From Hypomyces perniciosus (taxonomy: Eukaryota > Ascomycota > Sordariomycetes > Hypocreales > Hypocreaceae), in NCBI GenBank assembly GCA_008477525.1, contig SPDT01000006.1, forward strand, positions 399,501 through 463,500: 64,000 bases of DNA, given 5' to 3'. Positions within the stretch are counted from its first letter, which is position 1, and each line of letters begins with the position of its first letter. The notes beneath the pieces were generated by a model. It did no database searches and was not told where the DNA came from. It was given only the letters and a program-made list of their open reading frames with translations. This document shows, in pieces, positions 1 through 12,000 of the stretch. The position numbers and the translations under genes are program-made.

Positions 1-330
1 ACACTATTTTTAACCTATTGTTTAATATAATTAAACTGTAACAGAGTATGTTTTGTTTAATTATAAAGGGTAGGGTTATTTGAGGTAGAAATAGCACCTT
101 CATTGTTATTAAGTAAAGAGATTGGCTGTCTAATTAGTCGATCTACCTCTTTATATAGGCCAATAAGCCACTGAATCTCTCTGGTAGCTTCTATAAGAGC
201 TATAAACTCTGCTTTTAGCGTAGAAAGACAGATAGTTAAGCCCCTTTTCAATTTCCAGCTAATTGGCCTATTAGTAACTATAATAACATAGCTATAAGTC
301 GATTTGCTTAATTCTTTATCCCCAGCAAAA
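1..330 (-). pseudogene. Copia RNase H domain (partial)
   Basis: A 64-residue open stretch at 57-251 contains STLKAEFIALIEATREIQWL, the Copia RNase H signature (usual form S-x-A-E-A-E-Y-x-A-L, then a W-L motif). The corresponding stretch of Copia-A2 is at about 15900-16140 in the other orientation. The C-terminal end is cut off by the window edge. Interior stops make it non-functional. Confidence 0.88.
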
Positions 331-559
331 TCACTATCGCAATAACTAATAGGTATAGGACTAGATTTTCTAGTATATGGAATAGCTAGATCCTGGGTAC
401 TATTTAGATACTGTAATAGGTTGCGGGCTGCATTTAGATGCTCTTTATAGGGGCCTTGGAATTATCTTGCTAGCTACTAGACTAAAAAGCTAATATCTAC
501 TTGAGTGTATATTGTTAAGTAGATAATAGTACTAACTATAGCTTGGAAAAGCTTAGTAT

Positions 560-1480
560 TAGCTTTATCTAGTCTGGTTATGGTCTTATTAGCTAAGAGA
601 GAGGGCTGCAGGGGTAATTAGATAGGCTTCGAGTCTTGAAGGTTAAAAAACTCTGTAGCTTCAGTAATATACTGTTTCTGGGAAAGCCAAAGAAGGCCTC
701 TTTTTCTATCCCTAACTATCTGAACCCCTAAAAAGAAAGAGGCCGGGCCTTTATCTTCTATAGCATAGACTTTATTAAAAGCTAGCTTTAGCTAGGCTAT
801 AGCTTCTTTATCTGGTCCAATAAGAAGACAGTTATTTATATAAGTAATAATAAAAATACTGTTATTAGGATTATAGAGAATAGCAGAGTCAGAAATTAAA
901 GGATTATATCCTAGTTTATTTCCTAGGGCTTATAAGGCCTGTTGCTATTCTTTAGGGGACTGTTTAAGACCGTAAAGAGCTTTCTGTAACTAAATAACCT
1001 AATCTATATCAGGGTTATAACCCAGCTTCCTAAAAATAGATTTAATCTTAAGGGAAGCTTGACTAATATAGTCTTTAAACCCTTTAGGGAAGTTAAGGAA
1101 TATAGTTTCTTTAAGTATCCTATTAAGGAATACACTAATAAAGTCAATTTGTTCGATTTCCCAGTTATAAATAGTATCTAAAGCTAAAAGGAGCCGCCAA
1201 GTAAAAGGAACAGCCATTAAGGCAAACGTTTAGTTGAAATCTATTCCTTCTAGTTATTGGAAGCCCCTAGCAGCTAGCCTAGCTTTAAATTTAACTATTC
1301 TATTATTCTAGTCTTTTTTAGTCTTTAAAACTAATCGACTAGTAATAGGATTCCTGCCTTTAGGAATACTATTACGCTTAATAAAAGCAAAGGTGTATTG
1401 TTCGACTAGCTGGTCAAATTCGCTATAAATCGCTCCTAGCCACTTAGTCTTATTAGGACTACGAAATACTTGCTTGAGCG
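560..1480 (-). pseudogene. Copia reverse transcriptase domain (RIP-mutated)
   Basis: The open stretch at 999-1217 reads RLLLALDTIYNWEIEQIDFI, then FLNRILKETIFLNFPKGFKD, the conserved core of Copia RT around the first catalytic Asp. The YVDD box lies at about 829-843 and reads YINN, so both catalytic aspartates have become Asn, the G-to-A product expected of RIP. It is followed by CLLIGPDKEAI. Several in-frame stops are present. Function is lost. Confidence 0.92.
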
Positions 1481-1999
1481 TTTAAGGGTCTTGTACTGCA
1501 GCGGCTAAAAAGGCTAGCTTTCTAACGCTATTATAGAGAAAATGGGATATATCTATATCCATAGGATCCTCTATAACTGCAGAGTCTTATATAACTGGTT
1601 TAGGAATACAGGTAAAGGGAATAGTAGTGGGTACTCCCTCTGGAATAGGGTTAAGGAGTAAGGGATTAATATCCTAAGAGCTAGGAATTATTTAATCTAT
1701 AGAATCTAGCTCTATTTCTCCCTTTAATTCCTTATTATCCTAACCTATAGTAGGTTCTAGGATTTAAAGCTCAGGAATCTTATCTTTATACAGCTTTATA
1801 GTTAACGATTTAAAGACTGTATATCTAGTTGGAATATAGATAAAATAGGTATTACTACCTAAGACTACTAGCAGTCTCCCAGTTTCAGTCTTAAAGGCTA
1901 ATTTATAGCCTTTGGCCCTTTATTCTTGCAGAACGAATACTTTATAATAAGAGCCAATAATCCTATATCTTTGCAGATCAGGCTTATAATCTTTATTAA

Positions 2000-3100
2000 G
2001 GTCTAGGTCTTTATATAATTCTTAATAAAGGGTGGAGTCCCTATTAGTAATAGCTGTATAGTTAACTAATTTAAGAACTGCAGTAATAATAAAATTCCAG
2101 AGATATAATAGCAGGTTAGCCGCTATAATAGTAGCCTATAGCCTATTTAATAAAACTTTAATAGAGCGTTTTATTAGACTATTCTGTTTATGAATGTAAA
2201 GGCTGCTATAGGAATATATAATTCCTAAGGAAAAGAACTAGGTTTAAAGTTCCTAATTAATTTCCTTTCCACTATCATAATAAAATTCCTTAAAATACTA
2301 GTTATACTGCGTTTTTAGGCTATTTATAAAGCCTTATATAGTAGCTAAAAGGGTAGGTCCACTATAATTTTTTAAAAGGAATAGCTACCTATATCTTGAT
2401 TTTCTATTAATAATTAAAAGACTAATAGGGGCCTTATTATAAGGCACTAGCTTTATAGAGAAAGTATTAGCTTCTAGACGATTTAGAGAGGCTAGTAGAT
2501 TAGGAATTGGCTTTAAATAAAGCCTTTTAATAGCTTTTCCCTTATTATACGCTAGGCAGTAGAATTTAGTCTCTTTAATAGAATTAAAGTTAGGAATTCC
2601 AGTAGTTATTTTAGCTGTCTTCTTTAATAAACTTAAGCTAATATAACCTAGTCTTTTATACTATAAAAGGGCTAGCTTCAGCAGCTTATAGCTAGAATTA
2701 CTATTGATAATAGTATCTCCCTCTAGTTTAAATAGCCTAATAACTTCTAGATCTTTAGTAATAGAGGATTCCCTAGGTATATAAGGCCTTTCCTTTATAA
2801 GGGTATCCTTTATAGGCTTATTCCCCCCTATTTCCTTAGGCAATAGGGGCATATAAGGCCCCTTTTCCTTTATTTGGCCTAGGGTTTTAGGGAGTTTAGA
2901 GGGATCCTTTTCCTTAAAATGATTCCTCTTTATAAGCTTAGGGCTAGATTTAGTTAATTGTTTATTCGTTAAAGTTACTATTTCCGGAATAGTAATATAT
3001 TCCTAAGCCTTTTATTTACTAATAGTAGGAATTTGAACCTGTATAGAGCTATAAGCTCTATAGCTATTTATATAGCTGTATAGTGTAGTGTATCCTTTAA
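2000..3100 (-). pseudogene. Copia integrase region (RIP-mutated)
   Basis: Minus-strand translation at about 2150-2300 gives YIHKQNSLIKRSIKVL, matching the Copia integrase stretch that carries the catalytic Glu (usual form H-x-Q-N-G-x-x-E-R). Here the Glu position is Ile and the Gly is Ser. An open stretch of 63 codons at 2661-2852 belongs to the linker between protease and integrase. The region is stop-ridden. Confidence 0.82.
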
Positions 3101-3299
3101 TTGTAAGGAAAAAAACTATGTTTTAAGGGATTTAATAGCCCTATTAGCTGTATAGTTTTTATAAAAAGAGTATTATACTGTATATATCCTTTAGCTTAGT
3201 AATACCTTAAACTACTTATAAGGTTTATATCTAGCTGTAGGCAATAAAGGGTATTTAGCAATTTTATTTCTTTATAGTTATTATCCTTATTAAGGATAT

Positions 3300-3480
3300 T
3301 AAAAGTGGCTGTACCTATTCCCTTAAGGGTAATAGGGCCCCTGCCAGTATAGATAATACCTAGGTCCCTTTTATTAGGTTTATAGTCTGTAAACTATTTC
3401 CTAGAGTTAACTATATAAACTATAGATCTAGTATTATATAATAGACTATCCTGAATAGGAAGTCTAGGGGATTTAGGTTT
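3300..3480 (-). pseudogene. Copia aspartic protease, active site NTR instead of DTG
   Basis: At 3421-3450 the minus strand reads DSLLYNTRSI, followed downstream by VNSRK and YIYTGRG-like sequence. This aligns with the Copia protease block in which the catalytic triplet is D-T-G. GAT-ACT-GGA has become AAT-ACT-AGA, giving N-T-R by two G-to-A changes. The catalytic Asp is therefore missing. Confidence 0.85.
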
Positions 3481-3489
3481 TTTAAAAGA

Positions 3490-4965
3490 TTTAGAAGGCT
3501 TAAAAGGCTTTTTGCCTTTTTTAGCGTTTAGGGTATATACAAGATCTCGATTATTATCTGAACTATTAATAGATTTAGTAGAAGACTTTTCTAACAGCTC
3601 TTTTAAGCTATATTCCCTAGTAGCTAGATGATATATACTAGCAAAAGCAGTATCCTCTATAGTTTACTTCTGGTTTTGTTAATTCTGATTCTTTTGATTT
3701 CCTTGTTTCTTCTGATTTCCTTTCTTTTTATTGGAATTAGAAGCTAGCTTTTAATTAGGGGACTTAGAAGGGCCCGAGGCCTTATTAACCTTATATACAG
3801 TTAAAAATAGATTCCTAGTCTCTTTTAATATATCTGCTATAAGGAACTGAATATTAAAACCTTTAGTAGATTGCCTAATAGCTGTGCTAGATTTAATAGT
3901 TCCTCTAATTCTTTTAGCCTACTAAGGATAAGTCTTTTCTAAGGCATTTAAATATTAATTTACTTAGTCTAGTATATTAATATTAACCTTTAAAATAGCT
4001 AGCTTAGCTAATAAGCTATTAAAAGTAATATTAACTTTAGTTAAAGATCTTTTATAATTACTATAATTTAATAAGTGAAATTCCCTATAAAGGGAATCTC
4101 TCTGTAAAGTATTAAAGTAACTATATTATCTCTTTAATGCTAAAAATGCTTTTTTTAGGCTTTAAATCTAAATAATAGATACAGCAGGAATAGCTGTTAA
4201 ACTATCCCTAATTAGTATAAGTAATAGGGCCTATTCTGAATTAGATAAGGAATTAGTAACTATAGGATTTTCTATAAAGGTATAGTAATCTATAGCCCTT
4301 AGCATAATACTTAGGGACTGTTTCTACTAATTAAAGTTATTAAGGCCTACTAGCTTATAGCTTTCTGGAAAGCTATAGACCTTTTTTAATGCCTTTTTAA
4401 TAAAACTACTATTTAGAGTAGAAATAGTATTCTGGGGTTAAGGAATAGATAAAAATGGAACCTGGATTAGTATAGGAATAGGAGTAGGAGCTTGTATCGG
4501 CACTGAAATAGGGGCTATAGGATTAACTTGTATTAGACTAGTAGCCCGTTATTGAAGCCCTAATATAGCAGCAGCTAGGCTAGCTAGAGTATTAGATAAC
4601 TGAGTCATAGTGTTATTCTGACCCTCTAACTGTGCCTTGACTGTCTCAGTAAAAGCCCTCTATGCCTAAAGCTCTTGTTCTATATTCTGCACCTGAATAA
4701 ATAGATCCCTTTGCTGCTGGGGAGAGCTATTATCCTTAATTAAGGAAATAGGGCTACTAGGAGCCCTAATAAGTCGACTTATACTGCTATTAGACCTATA
4801 TCCTATTAAAATAGGGAATATACTATATAGTATATATAAATCACTAAAAATAGCGAAAATAGTAGCAGTATTACTATAACTGCAACAGTATTTGCAGTAG
4901 AAGCCTAGGAATAGCTCCTGGTAGCCAAAATCCAAGAATGCTGATATAAGTATTAGGATAAGCAC
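3490..4965 (-). pseudogene. Copia gag-like region
   Basis: Lies between the primer-binding site and the protease on the minus strand. Translation shows a coiled-coil-like N-terminal stretch (4560-4710: SPQQQRDLFIQVQNIEQEL, a stop, then TETVKAQLEG and TMTQLSNTLA). A basic Asn/Gln/Lys-rich stretch lies at about 3665-3760 (NKKKGNQKKQGNQ). No CCHC knuckle was recognised. The 99-codon open stretch at 4666-4965 includes the gag start and some leader sequence. Confidence 0.7.
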
Positions 4966-5054
4966 TATAAAAACCCGCTATAAGTGCTGTAGTAGCGCTA
5001 GGGGAAGTGCTGTAACCACTAGAAAAATCCACTAATAGAGACCTAAGGAAAACT

Positions 5055-5071
5055 CTCCCGGGCTTATAACC
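5055..5071 (-). other. Primer-binding site complementary to half initiator tRNA-Met
   Basis: The 17 nt directly inside the LTR end read CTCCCGGGCTTATAACC on the plus strand. This resembles the anticodon stem-loop half of eukaryotic initiator tRNA-Met (GGGCTCATAACCC), with CTC changed to CTT. Fungal Copia elements are known to prime with such a half-tRNA. The match is read by eye from memory of the tRNA. Confidence 0.7.
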
Positions 5072-5928
5072 TGTTAAAATAACAAGGTTATACTGAACCT
5101 CATTTAAGTGCAGCTTCTAGGAAGGTGCACCTAACGCAGCAATAAGGAAACGACTGAGAGTCTAGTTGGGTTAACAATAGATAAACAATTGAATTGTAAC
5201 TGAACTAATAGCTAGAAAGCTATAGAATATCTAGTAATATGCGGCTAGTGTAGAAGTAATTGTATAAACAATAGCTTTGTCTTCTACAATAGTCCTCCAA
5301 CCTAACAATAGGTGTGCGGTGGCAGAATTGGGTTCGTGGCTGCATTCCTATTTTCCGCAAAATTCATTTGTATGTAAAATCGGTCAAATCGACTCACGGC
5401 CATACAAACAGGAAACCATTTTGGTCAGATTTTTCACAATAGCCATTGATTGATTGATTGATTGATTAATGTACCATTAACGTCCTATGGCAAAGGCCAC
5501 CAATCCCAGTAAGGCAAAAGGACGTGCCATGCTAGGTCTAACTACAGTATTACTAATAAACACACAAGCTCCCCTATATAGCATTTTATCGCCTCAGCGG
5601 GCATAGTCTTCCAGCTCCACTCCCGTTAGCGGGTCGAGGAGACGCGAGAATCTCGCGTAGTGTATCAGGTGACCGAGGTCGACCCCAGGGGCTAGCCCCG
5701 TCGATTTATTTCACAATAGCCATTATGGCCATTGTATTGAGTCTAGGGTAGGCGGGGTAGCTGGTCCTAGCTCAATTGTTATCGTTGAAGATAACAGAAA
5801 TTTCCTGACTTACACCAAAGTTCCTCCGGAACTCGGTCCTAGCGTCGGGCCTAATTCCGGGTCTAGCCAGAATAGGAAGGTTACCCAATTGCACAGAAAT
5901 CCTTGCTTTTTAGCCCTCCTTTTTAACA
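5072..5928 (-). repeat. Copia-A1 5' LTR, interrupted by a SINE
   Basis: On the minus strand it starts TGTTAAAAAGGAGGGC at 5928 and ends TTTTAACA at 5072, next to the primer-binding site. Removing the nested insert and its duplicated target leaves about 580 bp. This matches the split 3' LTR of Copia-A2 (312 + 274 bp less a 5-bp duplication). Related solo or partial copies are at 30531-31203 and 33415-33595. Confidence 0.9.
5448..5711 (-). mobile_element. SINE-like insertion with 13-16 bp target duplication and (AATC)n tail
   Basis: An insert of about 263 bp is flanked by direct repeats CACAATAGCCATT (5435-5447 and 5712-5724, extendable by up to three T). The Copia-A2 LTR (about 16660-16685) has the uninterrupted site. 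The low-coordinate end is a (GATT)n run, so on the minus strand the insert ends in (AATC)n, a typical SINE tail. The body is GC-rich and carries possible pol III box motifs (GGGTCGACCTC-like), but these are weak matches. There is no coding potential. Confidence 0.75.
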
Positions 5929-8600
5929 AGTAGCTTAGCCGCTATAGCCTTTATCCTTTTTATTCGGAAACCTAAAAAAGGAATTTACTTTTATATAAAC
6001 TATTACGCCTTAAACGCAATAATACAGCGAGATCGCTACCCCCTCCCCCTTTTTTCTAAAACCTTTAACAGTTTAATAAAAATAAAATAGTTTATAAAGT
6101 TAAATATAGTAGCTGTATTCTATAAAATTAAAATCGCGAAAAGAAAAAAATATAAGACTGTATTCTATATATACTATAGCCTATATAAATAGCAGGTAAT
6201 TTTATTTAAATTTACTAATACACTAACAGTATTTTAACAGTATATTAACTAAATACTATACCCCTTTTTAAATAACTTTGCATTTATATACTTTAATAAT
6301 ATTTTAATCTATATTAATAAGTTATAAAAAAACTATATAAAAAAGGTCTAGTAAATTTCATATACCTTCGCTAATATTAAGCTATACCTAGATCCTAAAA
6401 AGTATATATTTATATAAAAAGAGATTAAATACTTTAAGTTTATTATATATACTAGTAAAAGAATTGCCTGTAACTTTAAAAAGCAGTAAACTATTAGTAA
6501 ATAGCAGGCACCTATAATAATAATAAAAGTTTAAAGCTTTTTTAGCTTTATTAATTATTACTAGATATTTATCCTTAGGTTCTCTTAAATAGCCTATCTA
6601 CTTATAAGGCTAACTAAAAAAAGGACCCTTTTTAATAGAAAGGTATAAAAAGAATAGCCTGTTAAAAGCTTAAATGCCTCTTTATTAAAGCCCTTATACT
6701 ATAAGCTTAAAATCTTATAAAATATACCTTTATTAAAATAGACTATTTAGGATATACTTTAAAAGGAGTCCTTTTATAAAAGAATAAAAAGGGAGAACGC
6801 TAAGCTATAGCTTATTATTTATAAAAGCTAAGCTTTACTAAATATAATTATCTTATTTATAATAAAGAAATACTAGCAGTAATTTACTATCTAGAAAAAT
6901 AAAGAGTAAAGCTATATAGCTATAACCTTTTTACATTTATTTTAAACTATAAAAATTTACAGTCTTTTATAATATATAAGAAACTTTTTAAATAATAAAT
7001 ATACTAGGCAGAGTTCCTTTCCTAGTTTAATTTTATAATTTAATATAGGCCAGGCAGTAAAGCAGCTACTTTTAATCTATTAAGCTGTAGGGAATAAGAC
7101 CTTTTATTTAATAAAGGCAATAAGTGTAAATTAAGCCGCTATATATAATTTATCCTAGCTATACTAGTAATATAGTAATTTAAGGATAGCGATATTAATC
7201 TCTTTTTAATGTATATATTTAATAAAAATATAAAATTATAAAACCTATAAAACCTAATAATTTAAAAAGACCTAGTATATTAATAGGTATATATTATAGT
7301 TAAGAAAGAAAAGTGCTCCCTCCCTATAGACCTTCAACTTAAAATATAAATATTAGAATATATAATTGATAAAAAATAAAGACTAATATTCTAAAGCTAT
7401 ATTTAAGTATTAGCTATAACTAAAAAAGAAAGCGATACGCTATACATTTACATTATATAAACAGAATATAATACTATAGTTTTAAGCTATTTAAGTTATA
7501 ATAGAACCTTAACTATTATTTCCTATAGGTTTTTTTAGCCAGGAATTAGCAGTATAGTTTAATAATTCCTCTATAACTGCAGTATATATAAAAAAGGAAA
7601 AGTATAAAGAAACTATAAGTAAAAACTCTTTACCCTATTACCTATTCCTTAATATATTTACAGTAACCTAGCTATAGACTTTATAATTAACCTATTACTT
7701 ATAAAACTAATATAAATATAATACCTTTAAATTATTATTAATTAGTTTACTAAAAATATTACTTTTAAAGTAATAAAAAATATAAAAGTAAAAGTATATA
7801 TAAAGAGGTTCCTTTAATACTACTATTAGTTCTATAAAATACTTTAATCTATAATTAATAACTAAGAATTTAATTAAATTAACTGCTTTTAAAGAGCTTT
7901 CTATAAACTAGCAGGAACCTAATAATACTTAAATATAATATATTACCTATAGACTAATAATAGACTAGAAAGGAGTAATTAAAAAATCTAAATATACTTT
8001 AAAGTATATATAGACTACTTTTAAAGCAAGTAGGGAGACCTTTTCCCAGCAATGCAATTAACTTTAAATAACTGTAAATATACAGCTATCTAAATAAGCC
8101 CCTTTTTCCTTAAATATAGCTACTATATAAAACCCCTTTAGCTATATATAAAAGAAAATAAAGCTATTAAATTAAAAGACTTAAAAAAAAAAGCTATAAA
8201 AGAAATAGTTAAAATATTAAAAGGAGTAACTGCCTTTGCCTAAACAGTATTTACTATTATATAATAATACTATAAAGACTCTGTAAACTAGTAGTAAGGC
8301 CCCTTTAAAAGATATAAAGTAAAAGATAAAGTCTAGCTATACTTTAGCAACTATAATACTCCCTAGCCTTTTAAAAAGCTTAATGCCTTATATTATAAAT
8401 ATATAGTAATAAAAGTTATTAGCCTTTATATAGTAGAGCTAGGTATATTAACTGGTATATACCCGCGATTTTATATTAACCTATTAAAAAAAGTAGCCGA
8501 TAACCCCTTTTTAAGCTAGATTTCAAATAACCTTTAATTACTATTAATATAAATAGATAGCGAGAATAAATAAAAAGTTAAAGAGGTCTTTTATATAAAA
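5929..8600 (+). pseudogene. Gypsy-B1 pol: RT, RNase H, integrase (stop-ridden)
   Basis: The plus frame from 5929 reads ILFIRKPKKGIYFYINYYAL, then NAIIQRDRYPLPLFSKT, clear Gypsy RT. The YxDD box at about 6278-6320 reads YFNN (both Asp to Asn). RNase H follows at about 6700-7100, with the conserved DxKNLxYF/RQARWAEFLS region recognisable in degraded form. Integrase-like sequence spans about 7380-8400. Stops occur every few codons. Confidence 0.85.
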
Positions 8601-8823
8601 ACTAAGCAGTAAAGTCGCAGCTTTTTCTATATAATATTAATATAGTAGAAAAAATATATAAAGCTAACCTAAAAACCGATATATATATTTAAAGATATAG
8701 TAGCCTTTAATAACTATATATTTAAATATAGCTTAATTAAATTTAATAATAGGCCATTTAATAGCTATATGCTAGCGAAGCAATAGCGCCTAAAGAGAGA
8801 GCTACTATAAGAAGGGGGGGTAA

Positions 8824-9048
8824 TATTATAGGCTAGGCTATATCTCCTAGAATCACAACTATACTGAATCTGGAAATACAACCAATACTAAACTGCTTAT
8901 TGAATTAGGAAACCACCTTAGCTATAACCCTATATATATAACTATATAATATATATATAGCTAATATAGAGCCTCCTTCCTTAGCTATAGATAAATAATA
9001 TAGAAGTGCCTCAACTGCATGCTTTCTAGTTAGGCTATACCTGTTACA
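8824..9048 (+). repeat. Gypsy-B1 3' LTR with polypurine tract
   Basis: Starts TATTATAGGCTAGG (ancestrally TGTTA) right after a GAAGGGGGGG polypurine tract at 8811-8820 and ends ACCTGTTACA. Its length of 225 bp equals the LTR at 13705-13929, which is the same family in reverse orientation. Confidence 0.9.
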
Positions 9049-12000
9049 GGGGCTTATTTAAATAGCTGTATATTTGCGGTTATTTAAAGCTAGTTGCGCT
9101 GCTAGGAGGAGGTCTCTTTCATTACTTTAAAAGTAGTTTATATATACTTTAAAGTATATTTAAATCTTTTAGTTGCTCCTTTTTAGTTTACTATAAGTTT
9201 ATAGGTAATATACTATACTTAAGTATTACTAGGTTCCTGTTAGTTTATAGAAAGCTTTTTAAAAGCAGTTAATTTAATTAAATCTTTAGTTGTTAACTAT
9301 AGACTAAGGTATTTTATAAAACTAATAGTAGTATTAAAAAAACCTCTTTATATATATTTCTGCCTTTATATTCTTTATTACTTTAAAGGTAATATTTTTA
9401 ATAAACTAGTTAATAATAACTTAAAAGTATTATACCTATATTAATTTTATAGGTAGTAGGTCAATTATAAAATCTATAGCTAAATTACTGTAAATATACT
9501 AGGGAATAGGTAGTAGTTTAAAAAGTCTTTACTTATAGCTTTTTTATACTTTTCCTTTTTTATATATATTGCAGTTATAGAGGAATTATTAGACTATACT
9601 ATTAATTCTTAACTAAAAAAACCTATAGGAAATAATAGTTAAAGTTCTGTTATAACTTAAATAGCTTAAAACTGCAGTATTATATTCTATTTATATAATG
9701 TAAATATACAGCATTTCGCCTTCTTTTTCAGTTATAGCCAATACTTAAATATAGTCTTGGAATATTAATCTCTATTCTTTATTAATTATATATTCTGATA
9801 TTTATACTTTAAGTTAAAGGTTTATAGGGAAAAAGCGCTTTTCTTTCTTAACTGTAGTATATACCTGTTAATATATTAGGTCTTTTTAAATCGTTAAGTT
9901 CTATAAGTCTTATAATTTTTTATTTCTATTAAATACGCGCATTAAAGGGAGATTAATATTATTATCTTTAAATCTCTATATTACTAGTATAGCTAGGATA
10001 AATTATATATAGCAGCTTAATTTATATTTATTGCCTTTATTAAATAAAAGGTTTTATTCCCTGCAGTTTAATATATTAAAAGTAGCTGCCTCACTGCCTA
10101 GCCTATATTAGATTATAAAGTTAAACTTGGAAAAGAACTCTGCTTAATATATCTTTTATTTAAAGAATTTCCTGTGCGTTATTAAAAACTATAAGCTTTT
10201 ATAGTTTAAAATAACTATAAAGGGGTTGCAGCTATATAGCTTTACTCTTTACTCTTTTAAATACTAAATTACTATTAATATTTCTTTATTATAGATAAGA
10301 TAATTATATTTAATAAGGCTTAACTTCTATAAATAGTAAATTATAATATAGCGTTTTCCCTTTTTATTCTTTTATAAAAGGACTCCTTTTAAAATGTATT
10401 TTAAATAGTTTACTTTAATAAAAGTGTATTTTATAGGATTTTAAGTTTATAGTATAAAGGCTTTAATAAAGAGGTATTTAAGCTTTTAAAAGGCTATTTC
10501 TTTTATACTTTTCTATTAAAAGGGGGTCCCTTTTTTAATTAGCCTTATAAGCAGGTAAGCTATTTAAAAGAACCTAAAAATAAATATCTAGTAATAATTA
10601 ATAAAGCTAAAAAAGCTTTAAACTCCTATTATTATTATAAATGCCTGCCATTTACTAATAGCGTATTACTTTTTAAGTTATAGGCAATTCTTTTACTAGT
10701 ATATATAATAAACCTAAAGTATTTAATCTTTTTTTATATAAATGCGTACTTTTTAAGATCTAGGTATAGCTTAGTATTAGCGAGGGTATATAAAACTTAC
10801 TAGACTTTTTTTATATAGTCTTTTTATAACTTATTAATATAGATTAAGATATTATTAAAGTATATAGATATAAAATTGTTTAAAAAGGGGTATAATATTT
10901 AGTTAATATATTATTAGAACACTATTAATAGACTAGTAAATCTAAATATAACTATCTGCTACTTATATAAACTATAGTATATATAAAATATAGTTTTATA
11001 TTCTTTTCCTTTTATAACTTTAATTTTATAGAATGCAGCTATTATATTTAGCTTTATAAATTACTTTACTTTTATTAAACTATTAAAGGTTTTGGGAAAA
11101 AGGGGAGGGGGTAGCGATTTTACTATATTATTATATTTAAGGCGCAGTAGTTTATATAAAAGCAGATTCCTGTTTTAAGTTTCCGAATAAAAAGGATAAA
11201 GGCTATAGTGGCTAAACTGTTAACTTAAATAAATCCTTTATTAAATAAATTAAAGAGGGTTTTCTGTAATATTAATAGTTTTTTATATAATATATTATAA
11301 AGGGGGCTTTAAAAGAATTCCAGTTTTTTACTATATTTATTAGCTTTTAAGGGAATATGTAAATTAACTTTAAAGCAGTATAGTAGAAGTTTAATAGCTT
11401 TTTTTATAGAGAATAGTAAATAGAACTCTTTATATAGTTTAAAGGGGATATATTTCTAGGGATTTATAGGTTTCTTAGGCTAGAGTGCTTTTTTAATATT
11501 AAATAAGTTAATAGCTTAAAGGAAGTATATTTCCTTTTCGCTATTCCTTTTAATATAGCAGTATTCTGCTTCTAATATTAAAGCTAATATAAGCTAGGCT
11601 TTTTATATAGCTTTAATATTCCTAAACTCCTTTTTATTTGCAAATTATAACTATAGGCCAGCTTTTCTATAGCTAATTTCCTTTTTAGCTATATTATATA
11701 TTACCTGGTTAGCCTTAGCTTAAAGCTTATTAACGATTAGGTTATAATCTAGTTTATCTACTATATAGGCGTATTAATGTTTAATATAGCTATATAGATC
11801 TAGGTAAATAATAGCAATATAGCTAGTTTTTACCTTTTTATAAATCTTAGTAAATATTTTAATTTTCCTTTTAGTAATTTTAAGTTATAGGAGGTATAAC
11901 TTTTAAGTAAAGGAGGAGTTTATAATAGTATAAAGGTTATAGCTAATATTAAATAGTACTATAATAGGTATATTCTCTATTTCAGTTTATAATATTATTA

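Larger units (their letters stand above)
1..5928 (-). mobile_element. Copia-A1 LTR retrotransposon, RIP-degraded, cut by left window edge
   Basis: On the minus strand the order is 5' LTR, primer-binding site, gag, protease, integrase, reverse transcriptase, RNase H, which is the Ty1/Copia order. The window opens inside RNase H, so the 3' LTR lies outside. All frames are broken by many TAA/TAG stops and G-to-A type replacements typical of RIP. The right end abuts Gypsy-B1 pol sequence at 5929, so this element inserted into Gypsy-B1. The 5-bp target duplication on the right would be AGTAG (5929-5933); its partner is off-window. A second copy (Copia-A2) lies at 15208-16768 plus 23899-24172. Confidence 0.93.
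5929..9048 (+). mobile_element. Gypsy-B1 LTR retrotransposon, 3' two-thirds
   Basis: Plus-strand Ty3/Gypsy remnant starting in the middle of reverse transcriptase, where Copia-A1 cut it, and running through RNase H and integrase to a 3' LTR. It is an inverted relative of Gypsy-B2. B2 breaks off at 9049 within its integrase, at a position homologous to B1 position about 8102, so B1 inserted into B2. Confidence 0.9.

Noticed and set aside
5072..5307. A separate short LTR family at the left end of the Copia-A1 LTR
   Set aside because: The same junction at about 5307 recurs at 30660, and the two parts together match the length of the Copia-A2 LTR, so this is one LTR.
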